From contig JANQMF010000169.1 of the NCBI GenBank assembly GCA_028280225.1, positions 1 to 33,504 on the forward strand: a stretch of 33,504 nt of DNA, written 5' to 3'. The position numbers were made by a program, and so were the translations under genes. Under the pieces are notes generated by a model. The model was not told the origin of the DNA. It worked only from the letters and a program-made list of their open reading frames with translations, and ran no database searches. This stretch comes from Pseudomonadales bacterium (GTDB taxonomy: Bacteria; Pseudomonadota; Gammaproteobacteria; Pseudomonadales; Azotimanducaceae). Shown here one piece after another: positions 15,360 to 22,072 of this stretch (position 1 is its first letter; each line of letters begins with the position of its first letter).

Positions 15360-16159
15360 GAGTTATCCAGTTGTTCAAGTTTGCGTTGCACTGCTGCCAA
15401 TGCCTGCTGGGTCTGCTTAAGTTCCCGCAGAATTTCCTCGCGTGTGGGGGCGCTGGTGAGGGTCTCTAAACGTTCTTGTTTAGCTTCGTCCAGATTGTTG
15501 ATGACCACGGCGATAAACAAGTTGACTACAACAAAGGTGCCCAGGACGACAAAACTGACAAAGTACATCCATGCCAGGGGTTCTGCCGCCATGGCGGCAT
15601 ACATGATGTCTGTCCAGTCTTCCAGGGTGACGATGCGAAACAGAGACAACAGAGAAATGCCCAGATTGCGCCAATGGGTTGGGTCGATCTCGTGAAAGAG
15701 GTGGTAGCCGGCGACGGCGTAGACATAAAAGATAATCGACATCAGGGCCAGAACGTGGCCCATGCTTGGAATAGACCGCACCAGGGTGGCAACAATCAGC
15801 CGCAGCTCCGGCAGGGTGGATATCAGGCGCAGCACGCGCAGCAGCCTCGCCGGGCGTGCCCGGGTTGCCAGTTGTCCGGTGGCGGGCAGCAGACTCAAAA
15901 CGATGATGCTGAAGTCAAAAACGTTCCAGCCGTCCTTAAAATAGTCCTGAACCCGCGGTGCGTGAGCCATCATTTTGATGGCCGCTTCGATGACAAAGAT
16001 CCCCAGAAAGATCTGATTGGCCAGGTTAAACCAGCGGCCGTAGTCCGCGGTCAGGTCCGCTGAGGTATCCAGGCCAATGACAATGGCATTTAAAACAATG
16101 GCCACGGTGATGCCGTGGTTAAAGCCATTGCTCGCGCAGATTCGTTGAGCCCAGGACAC
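15356..16159 (-). CDS. Single-repeat voltage-gated cation channel (NaChBac/CavAb-like ion transporter)
   Basis: The 267-residue protein has six transmembrane segments. S1 is near residues 15-32, S2 46-64, S3 78-92. S4 (about 98-112) has arginines every third residue (R102, R105, R108, R111). S5 (about 133-155) is followed by a pore loop and S6 (about 196-222). The selectivity filter T178-L-E-D-W-T-D184 has acidic residues at three positions, like engineered CavAb (TLDDWSD) and unlike sodium-selective NaChBac (TLESWAS). Calcium or mixed cation permeation is therefore inferred. The C-terminal tail (about 239-265) is a probable coiled coil that would tetramerise the channel. The start is GTG, 3 nt after the trpE stop, and the stop overlaps the VOC gene start. 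The family is clear; ion choice and the reason for a trp operon location are not. Confidence 0.9.
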   Translation of the reverse strand: MSWAQRICASNGFNHGITVAIVLNAIVIGLDTSADLTADYGRWFNLANQIFLGIFVIEAAIKMMAHAPRVQDYFKDGWNVFDFSIIVLSLLPATGQLATRARPARLLRVLRLISTLPELRLIVATLVRSIPSMGHVLALMSIIFYVYAVAGYHLFHEIDPTHWRNLGISLLSLFRIVTLEDWTDIMYAAMAAEPLAWMYFVSFVVLGTFVVVNLFIAVVINNLDEAKQERLETLTSAPTREEILRELKQTQQALAAVQRKLEQLDNS

Positions 16160-16162
16160 CGC

Positions 16163-17632
16163 TTAGTCTGCTAGGTCGCGAAATTGATTTTCAGCCATGG
16201 CCGCGGCGCGAAAAATGGCGCGGCCCTTATTGAGGCTTTCTTTCCATTCCAGGCGCGGGACCGAATCGGCGACAATGCCACCGCCGGCTTCGATGTATAA
16301 CTTGCCGTCTTTGACAACCGCGGTACGAATGGCAATGGCGGTATCCATGTTGCCGTTCCAGGCCAGATAACCCACTGCGCCGCCATAAATACCGCGTTTC
16401 ACCGGCTCCAGTTCATCAATAATTTCCATGGCACGGACTTTAGGTGCACCGGACAGAGTTCCCACGGGCAGGGTGGCCCGCAACAGGTCCATGGCGGACA
16501 TGTTAGGGCGCAATTTACCCTCAACGTTTGAACAGATATGCATGACATGGGAATAACGTTCGATAATAAATTGCTCGGTCACCTTCACGCTGCCGGCTTG
16601 CGCCACCCGGCCGACGTCGTTTCTGCCCAGGTCGATCAGCATCAGATGTTCGGCAATTTCCTTAGGGTCTGCCAGCAGTTCCGCTTCGAAGGCTTGATCC
16701 TCTTCGTCGGTGTGCCCGCGCCGGCGGGTACCCGCCAACGGCCGGTTGGTAATCTTGCCATTGTCCAGGCGGGCAAGGATTTCCGGAGATGAACTGACAA
16801 TTTCAAAACCGTTCAGATTCATGAAGTACATATAGGGGGAAGGGTTGAGGCTGCGTAGCGCCCGATAAAGATTAATCGACGGTGAGGTGAAGGGGATGGA
16901 CATACGCTGGGCCAATACCACCTGCATAACGTCACCGGCCCGGGTGTACTCGCGAATCCGTTCCACAGCGTCCTTAAAACTCTTTTCACCAAATTCCGAG
17001 ACGAAATCAGATTCCTCAATTTGTTGGTTGGCATGGCTTGGGTGTAACGGGGGTACCGCATGTTCCAGGACCTGGATATGTTGCCGCAAGCGTTCCCGGG
17101 TGTCCTCTACAATGCCGGGGATATCCGGATCAACCAGGCTGATGAGTTGCATGCGCCCTTTGACGTTATCAAAAACCACCACATCCTCGCTGACCATCAG
17201 CAGGATATCAGGAGTTTTCAGCGGATCCGGCGGGGTGCTCTCCCGCAGGCGCTTTTCCACATAGCGCACGGTGTCGTAGCCAAAATATCCAACCAGGCCG
17301 CCGTAAAACCGGGGCAGATCGTCTGCGTCTTCTACATCAAAACGGTTCTGGAAGGATTCGATAAAGTCCAGGGGGTCTTCGGTTTCAATCTGTTCGGTGA
17401 TTTCGCCATTGTGAGAAACAGTGACCTGGTCACCGCGAACGGTAATAACCGTTCGCGCCGGCAAACCGATAATTGAATACCGGCCCCATTTCTCTCCGCC
17501 TTGGGAAGATTCGAGCAGGTAGGTATAGGGGGCGTTGGCCAGCTTCAGATAAACGGACAGCGGGGTATCCAGGTCAGCCAGGGTTTCGACCACAACGGGA
17601 ATGCGGCGGTAGATCGGAGGTTTTTCGTTCAT
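16163..17632 (-). CDS. trpE: Anthranilate synthase component I
   Basis: TrpE makes anthranilate from chorismate and ammonia or glutamine with TrpG. The 489-residue protein has an N-terminal regulatory domain with the LLES tryptophan-binding motif ([21 protein letters not shown] region) and NPSPYMYF, which supports feedback inhibition by tryptophan. The chorismate-binding core has [57 protein letters not shown] and AGGGIVADS. It is the first gene of the operon; gph ends 197 bp upstream. The start ATG has no clear ribosome binding site and lies in a directly repeated GTAACCAT. An abutting pair of inverted repeats lies in codons about 59-71. Confidence 0.96.
   Translation of the reverse strand: MNEKPPIYRRIPVVVETLADLDTPLSVYLKLANAPYTYLLESSQGGEKWGRYSIIGLPARTVITVRGDQVTVSHNGEITEQIETEDPLDFIESFQNRFDVEDADDLPRFYGGLVGYFGYDTVRYVEKRLRESTPPDPLKTPDILLMVSEDVVVFDNVKGRMQLISLVDPDIPGIVEDTRERLRQHIQVLEHAVPPLHPSHANQQIEESDFVSEFGEKSFKDAVERIREYTRAGDVMQVVLAQRMSIPFTSPSINLYRALRSLNPSPYMYFMNLNGFEIVSSSPEILARLDNGKITNRPLAGTRRRGHTDEEDQAFEAELLADPKEIAEHLMLIDLGRNDVGRVAQAGSVKVTEQFIIERYSHVMHICSNVEGKLRPNMSAMDLLRATLPVGTLSGAPKVRAMEIIDELEPVKRGIYGGAVGYLAWNGNMDTAIAIRTAVVKDGKLYIEAGGGIVADSVPRLEWKESLNKGRAIFRAAAMAENQFRDLAD
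17421..17457. repeat. Two abutting perfect inverted repeats inside the 5' part of trpE
   Basis: GTGACC-T-GGTCAC at 17421-17433 is followed at once by CGCGAACGGT-AATA-ACCGTTCGCG at 17434-17457, which is 10 perfect pairs with a 4-nt loop. In trpE mRNA this would be a very stable hairpin within codons about 59-71. No T-run follows, so it is not a standard terminator. Confidence 0.6.
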
Positions 17633-17829
17633 GGTTACATCGTAAAAACTTATGGTTACTTTTTTGCTTATTTCACAGGATGACGCCCCGTGATCTGGCG
17701 AAGGCCAATGAATTGACTATCGCCAACACCCGCTGGTCGGTGAGATGTTGCAAAGTTTAACCCAAGTTTTCAAAACGCAACGCATAATCGCTTACTCATT
17801 GAATGGGCGAAGGTTAGCATGTCGGTTGC
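17633..17829 (-). promoter_or_regulatory. trpE leader region (possible promoter, hairpins and a small Trp-containing ORF)
   Basis: This is the untranslated stretch between gph and trpE. Read on the minus strand, it holds a 22-codon ORF (17785-17717, ATG to TAG) with Trp at codons 8 and 21. TGGCGA/TCGCCA inverted repeats (17696-17725) overlap its end, and a second hairpin, TCACGGG/CCTGTGA (17673-17693), lies downstream. The layout recalls a trp attenuator. However, the Trp codons are not adjacent, the ORF has a weak ribosome binding site, and no U-run follows either hairpin, so classical attenuation is not shown. No strong promoter was identified. Confidence 0.35.
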
Positions 17830-18537
17830 CTAATGTGGAGCATCCAGCAGGCGGTTAAAGTCTTCAATAACTCCGTTAGCCCCCAGGGTGTTCACGTCGA
17901 TGCCGTGGTTATAGCCGTAGGGCACACAGACCACTTTCAGCAGACTGTTGTGCGCTGCCTTTACGTCGGTTTCGGAATCGCCGACAAATAACACTTGTTG
18001 GGGGCCAAGACCCAGGGTATCCAGGGCCAGGCTGATGGGTGCGGGGTGGGGCTTGGGATGTGCACAGGTATCACCACCAACCAATACGCTAAAAAAGTGT
18101 GCAAGCTCGAGGGTCTGCAAAAGGCGGCGGCTGAGTTCAGCAGGTTTATTGGTTACCACTCCCAATTGCTTGCCTGCCCCGTGCAGGTGCTCCAGGGTAT
18201 CTACCACGGTGGGGTAGGGCTGGCTGCTGTGTGCAATATGGGCGCCGTAGTATTGTAGAAATTCGGTAAATAGATGTTCGACGTCCACATCATCCAGTGC
18301 AGCAGGATCTTGTTTGTTGTGATACAGGAGGGCTTGTTTGATCATGACCCGGGCACCGTGGCCAACCCAATGCCGGGTCAAAGCTTCGCTGACCGGAGGC
18401 AGATTGATCAGCTCCAGAGTGAAGTTAAGGGCCCGGTTTAAGTCCGGTGCCGTATCCACCAGGGTGCCATCCAGATCAAATAGGTACCCTTGGTAGATCT
18501 GGTGCCAATCAGGCGGTGATTTGGCGTCAGCCGGCAC
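17830..18537 (-). CDS. gph: Phosphoglycolate phosphatase (HAD superfamily)
   Basis: Gph removes phosphate from 2-phosphoglycolate, formed during DNA repair and by Rubisco side reactions. The 235-residue HAD protein has motif [15 protein letters not shown] (D21, D23), a cap domain, motif II/III in [10 protein letters not shown], and motif [13 protein letters not shown]. It overlaps rpe by 11 bp, a pairing known from many proteobacteria (rpe-gph-trpE). Substrate specificity is inferred from context and similarity. Confidence 0.9.
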   Translation of the reverse strand: MPADAKSPPDWHQIYQGYLFDLDGTLVDTAPDLNRALNFTLELINLPPVSEALTRHWVGHGARVMIKQALLYHNKQDPAALDDVDVEHLFTEFLQYYGAHIAHSSQPYPTVVDTLEHLHGAGKQLGVVTNKPAELSRRLLQTLELAHFFSVLVGGDTCAHPKPHPAPISLALDTLGLGPQQVLFVGDSETDVKAAHNSLLKVVCVPYGYNHGIDVNTLGANGVIEDFNRLLDAPH

Positions 18538-19189
18538 GGGTTATGGCGGCGCGCATTTCAGCAATGGTGGTCCGATAATCACTGGTACCGAATATCGCGG
18601 ACCCCGCCACAAAAGTGTCTGCACCGGCGGCCGCGACGGCGCCTATGTTGTCGGTTTTGATACCCCCATCCACTTGCAGGCGAATAGCCTGATCACCAAT
18701 CATTTGCCTGGCGCGTTCTACCTTGGCAAGGCTGGATTCGATAAATTGCTGGCCGCCAAATCCCGGATTTACCGACATGATCAACACTAAATCAATCATG
18801 TGCAGGCATTCGGGCAGGACCGTCAAGGGCGTCGCGGGGTTAAATACCAGACCGGCCTTGGCCCCGCCGGCGCGAATCATGGACAAGGTGCGATGCAGGT
18901 GCTCCGTGCTTTCCGGATGGACGGTAATGTAATTGGCTCCGGCCTCAAGAAAGGCCTCAACCAGTGTATCGACGGGTTTGACCATCAGGTGCACATCGAC
19001 AATGGCGCTGATACCAGCACCGCGAAGGGACTTTAATACCATGGGTCCCACGCTGAGGTTGGGGACATAGTGATTGTCCATGACATCAAAATGTATGGTG
19101 TCCGCACCGGCTGACAGCACATCATTAACTTCTTCACCTAAACGGGAAAAATCAGCGGCAAGGATCGAGGGTGATATCCAGGGTGTCAT
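18527..19189 (-). CDS. rpe: Ribulose-phosphate 3-epimerase
   Basis: Rpe interconverts ribulose-5-phosphate and xylulose-5-phosphate in the pentose phosphate pathway. The 220-residue TIM barrel shows [16 protein letters not shown], the metal-binding [23 protein letters not shown], the [14 protein letters not shown] signature and [11 protein letters not shown]. Its 3' end overlaps gph, so both are translated together. About 104 bp separate it from djlA; I see no strong terminator there and only a weak TTGTCA -35-like element. Confidence 0.95.
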   Translation of the reverse strand: MTPWISPSILAADFSRLGEEVNDVLSAGADTIHFDVMDNHYVPNLSVGPMVLKSLRGAGISAIVDVHLMVKPVDTLVEAFLEAGANYITVHPESTEHLHRTLSMIRAGGAKAGLVFNPATPLTVLPECLHMIDLVLIMSVNPGFGGQQFIESSLAKVERARQMIGDQAIRLQVDGGIKTDNIGAVAAAGADTFVAGSAIFGTSDYRTTIAEMRAAITRAG

Positions 19190-19293
19190 AAGGTGCGCTA
19201 GTTTACCTGCTGCCTCAATCTTTGCTAGCGGTCTGCTGAAAAACTATGACAAATTGTTTTACCCCACGTCACGGCGGCCAAAGGGGCAGGAAT

Positions 19294-20304
19294 TTAGTTT
19301 TGACCCCGATAGACTTGGATGGTCTCCAGCGCGTCACGCATCTCCACCATGCGCTGCTGGGCCAGCCGCAGGGCCTCAGCATTAGCCTGGGTGTCGCCTC
19401 GTCCGGCAAGGCGGTCGGGATGATAACGGCTGACCATGCGGCGATAGGCCAGCTTGACCTTGTGCATCGGCGCATCGGGGGCTATATCCAGGCACCGGAA
19501 GGCAGCCTGCACCTGCGGCGGCATGTCCTTAGTCTGGGGCCCGGGGGGTGGCTTTGGCGGGGTTGTTGATTGACGGTGAGATTGGGCTTTTTGGGGCTGT
19601 GCGGCAGCTTGCTGAGCTTCACCAAATTCGTTGGCAATTTCTGCCGGGGTGAATTTGAGTTGGCCACCAATTGTCTTCAGGGTGGACAAGGTGGCGTTGG
19701 TTGGGGATACGGCGGCCTGTTGGGCCAACAGGTGGAGCAGCTCGTGGCGCGTCCTTTCATCCAGATGCCGGTGACAGCGTTGAGCCAGGCGTTGCAGGTT
19801 GATACGGCCATCCTTGCCTGCGGAAAACCAGGTAATGGCCTGTTGGCGCAGAGCTTGAGGATTCAAGGCCGGGTCGTTTCCCTGTGCCTGTTGGATCAGA
19901 TGTTCAGCAAACCGTATGTGTCCAGGGTGTACAACACCGCCGGACTTTGCCAGGTAACCCAGGGTGGTGAACAGAAATTCCCGCACTTCAGCCTGCTGCC
20001 AGGCTTGGGCATTGTATGGGGTCCCCGCCTTGTGCCGGGATCTTTGGTGGGTCTGTTTTTCCCGGGCGGCATAAGCCATCCATAGATCATAACCGTGGCC
20101 CAGGGTGATTCCGATGATGATCCCGATGGACAATCGTGTTGGATCAAATGAAGCGCCGGAAAAAGCGGTCACACAGGCTATGGTCAATCCCAGAGCTTTG
20201 CCGAACCAGGTGGCTTTGAGCAGATGTTGACGCATATCCGTTAAGTCTAGGCGAGGGGTGGGGATATGTTGGGACCAGGTTCTAAATTTTTGGCTGCCGG
20301 TCAT
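19294..20304 (-). CDS. djlA: DjlA-type membrane-anchored DnaJ co-chaperone (TerB and J domains)
   Basis: The protein has one transmembrane segment near the N-terminus (about residues 30-55, including SIGIIIGITLGHGYDLWMAY). A TerB-like helical domain follows (about 95-230), then a Gln/Pro-rich linker (about 230-265), then a C-terminal J domain with the essential HPD in YRRMVSRYHPDRLAG. This order matches DjlA, which stimulates DnaK at the inner membrane. The start at 20304 overlaps the murU gene by 23 bp; a later ATG at 20235 would put the membrane segment closer to the N-terminus, as in E. coli. The position next to murU/amgK and lptD suggests an envelope role. Confidence 0.85.
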   Translation of the reverse strand: MTGSQKFRTWSQHIPTPRLDLTDMRQHLLKATWFGKALGLTIACVTAFSGASFDPTRLSIGIIIGITLGHGYDLWMAYAAREKQTHQRSRHKAGTPYNAQAWQQAEVREFLFTTLGYLAKSGGVVHPGHIRFAEHLIQQAQGNDPALNPQALRQQAITWFSAGKDGRINLQRLAQRCHRHLDERTRHELLHLLAQQAAVSPTNATLSTLKTIGGQLKFTPAEIANEFGEAQQAAAQPQKAQSHRQSTTPPKPPPGPQTKDMPPQVQAAFRCLDIAPDAPMHKVKLAYRRMVSRYHPDRLAGRGDTQANAEALRLAQQRMVEMRDALETIQVYRGQN

Positions 20305-20995
20305 CCGCCAACGTTGCAGCAGTGGTCTGGGCGGCGCGATATTGCTCGATACTGCCGATATCCTGCCAGATGCCGTTGAAAATTTGGGCCCCCAACTGCT
20401 GCTGGTGGATCAGGGCAAACATGATCTCCCTGAAGGAAAAAGCCGTGCCACCGGCGTAAGCCTGGAAAAGCTCCGGTAACAGTACGGCAATACCGCAGTA
20501 GACGTAGGGTTCACCCCGGCTGGTTACGGTGCCTTGGGTGTATGCAAAATCTCCGGAAGCCCGGTGGTCGGGTGTAGGTGTCAGCACGATATGTGCGCGG
20601 TGGGGGGGGTGTGGCGCCGGGGGGAGGGTGGAAAAGTCGAAATTCGTAAAAATATCGCCATTCAACAGACAGAAGGGCTGGTTGTTGAAAAAGGGTAATG
20701 CCCGGGCAATGCCCCCGCCGGTTTCCAGCAGGGTGGATTCTTTACTGTACTCGATACTGACACCAAAATTACTGCCGTTCCCCAGATAGGTTTCGATCTG
20801 ATCCCCCAGGTGGTGCAGATTGATAATAATGCGCTGGATACCCGCTCTGGCCAATGCCTGCACCTGATGACCAATTAGTGGTGTGCCGGCCAGCTCCAGC
20901 ATCGGTTTGGGTACGGTGTCGGTCAAGGGTGCAAGGCGGGTGCCGCGACCGGCAGCCAGGATCATGGCTTGTCGTGGGGCGTGGTTCCGGGTCAA
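20282..20995 (-). CDS. murU: N-acetylmuramate-1-phosphate uridylyltransferase (MurU-like)
   Basis: MurU makes UDP-MurNAc from MurNAc-1-phosphate in the Pseudomonas cell-wall recycling route that bypasses early murein synthesis, the basis of intrinsic fosfomycin tolerance. The protein shows the nucleotidyltransferase signature AMILAAGRGTRLAPLTDTVPKPM, ETGGGI for sugar binding, and LLNGDIFTNFDF with the metal-binding Asp. I chose a TTG start at 20995 that overlaps the amgK stop (TTGA), because the upstream ATG at 21034 adds 13 non-conserved residues. It directly follows amgK, its partner kinase. Specificity is inferred from that pairing. Confidence 0.85.
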   Translation of the reverse strand: MTRNHAPRQAMILAAGRGTRLAPLTDTVPKPMLELAGTPLIGHQVQALARAGIQRIIINLHHLGDQIETYLGNGSNFGVSIEYSKESTLLETGGGIARALPFFNNQPFCLLNGDIFTNFDFSTLPPAPHPPHRAHIVLTPTPDHRASGDFAYTQGTVTSRGEPYVYCGIAVLLPELFQAYAGGTAFSFREIMFALIHQQQLGAQIFNGIWQDIGSIEQYRAAQTTAATLADDRQPKI

Positions 20996-22029
20996 CGCTG
21001 CAATATCTCCAGGTGTCCAGCCGGTTTCATGCAATCTGCGAGTTGCACTTTTAGACTGCTGAGTTGGGGGTAGGCGTCACACAACTGGGCCAGACGGTGC
21101 AACAGGGGAAGAATATAGGCCAGGTGTGAGGATTTTCCATCACGCAAGTGTAAGCGGGCAAATATGCCTACCGCCTTAAGCTGACGCTGCACGGCGGTAT
21201 AGTCGAACTGCTGTTTAAGCGTGGTGTATTCCACCGGGGCTCCGTTTGAATCAACACCCAGCCGGGGATTTGCCGCCAGATAGTAGTGAAACCAGTAGTC
21301 AATTTCTGTTTCGCTGAATACCCAGTAGCAATCCCTTAACAGTGAAGCCAGGTCGTAGAGGATAGGGCCACGGAGCGCGTCCTGAAAATCAACCACGCCA
21401 AGGCGTATGCCTCTGACGTCCTCGCTGACCATCAGGTTGCGGCAATGATAGTCCCGGTGAACGCAACCATAGGGTTGCGTTATCATGGCGTTTATCAATT
21501 GGTTGTTGATAGGTTGCAGTCGGGCCTCCTGGTCCGCTAGCCCCAGCAAGCCCTGGCAAAACCATTCGTTGTACAGATTCAGTTCCATGGCCATGCGCTC
21601 GATGGTATAGGCTTCGATGTCCGGGGTGCTGACTGTCCGTAGTCTGCCCAATAGATCGATAGCGGCTTTTAAGGCCTGATCCTTGCTGGTTGTGGGGTAG
21701 ACGTCTTCGATGTGCCGGCTGCCTAGATCCTGCATCAGATACCAACCCTGTTTGCTTTGCTCAGCATAGATCTTGGCCACCGGGATCCCCGCTGCACTAA
21801 ATATCTCAGACAGGCGGCAGAAAGCCTCGTTGCGCTCAAGTGCCGGTGGGCTCAACATGACGATCAGGTTGCGCGTGTTGGTGTGTAAGCGAAAAAATCT
21901 GCGGTGACTGGCTTCGACCCGCAGCGGCGATATGGCGGTGATTTCCTCATCGGTCATGGCGAGCTGGGTTTTGCACCAGGCCTCGGCTGCCTGATCTATT
22001 AATATTGGCGGGCTTGTTTTTTCTTGCAC
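20992..22029 (-). CDS. amgK: Anomeric MurNAc/GlcNAc kinase (AmgK-like aminoglycoside phosphotransferase family)
   Basis: AmgK phosphorylates the anomeric carbon of MurNAc released from recycled peptidoglycan, feeding MurU. The 345-residue protein has the phosphotransferase (APH) fold: a nucleotide-binding N-lobe, WYLMQDLGSRH in the hinge region, the catalytic loop GCVHRDYHCRNLM with the catalytic Asp, and the metal-binding VVDFQDALRGP. The start is GTG at 22029. A perfect TATAAT on the minus strand (22042-22037) sits so close that the transcript would start near the start codon, giving an almost leaderless mRNA, unless another promoter is used. It diverges from lptD. Confidence 0.88.
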   Translation of the reverse strand: MQEKTSPPILIDQAAEAWCKTQLAMTDEEITAISPLRVEASHRRFFRLHTNTRNLIVMLSPPALERNEAFCRLSEIFSAAGIPVAKIYAEQSKQGWYLMQDLGSRHIEDVYPTTSKDQALKAAIDLLGRLRTVSTPDIEAYTIERMAMELNLYNEWFCQGLLGLADQEARLQPINNQLINAMITQPYGCVHRDYHCRNLMVSEDVRGIRLGVVDFQDALRGPILYDLASLLRDCYWVFSETEIDYWFHYYLAANPRLGVDSNGAPVEYTTLKQQFDYTAVQRQLKAVGIFARLHLRDGKSSHLAYILPLLHRLAQLCDAYPQLSSLKVQLADCMKPAGHLEILQR

Positions 22030-22072
22030 GTTACGGATTATAACCGGCTGCGGAATTCTTTATCATGTGCCC
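22014..22072. promoter_or_regulatory. Divergent amgK/lptD promoter region with overlapping -10 elements
   Basis: For lptD (+), TATAAC at 22039-22044 has a TTGTTT-like -35 at 22014-22019 (19-bp spacing, suboptimal) and would give a leader of about 22 nt. For amgK (-), TATAAT at 22042-22037 is a perfect -10 without a good -35. The two hexamers share four base pairs, so RNA polymerase could probably occupy only one at a time. Confidence 0.45.

Noticed and set aside
15476-16063. 195-codon open frame on the plus strand
   Set aside because: Antisense to the cation channel gene; Gln/His/Asp-rich shadow of the membrane segments, no domain.
19190-19293. Possible promoter for rpe (TTGTCA element)
   Set aside because: No acceptable -10 at the right spacing, so not listed as a feature.
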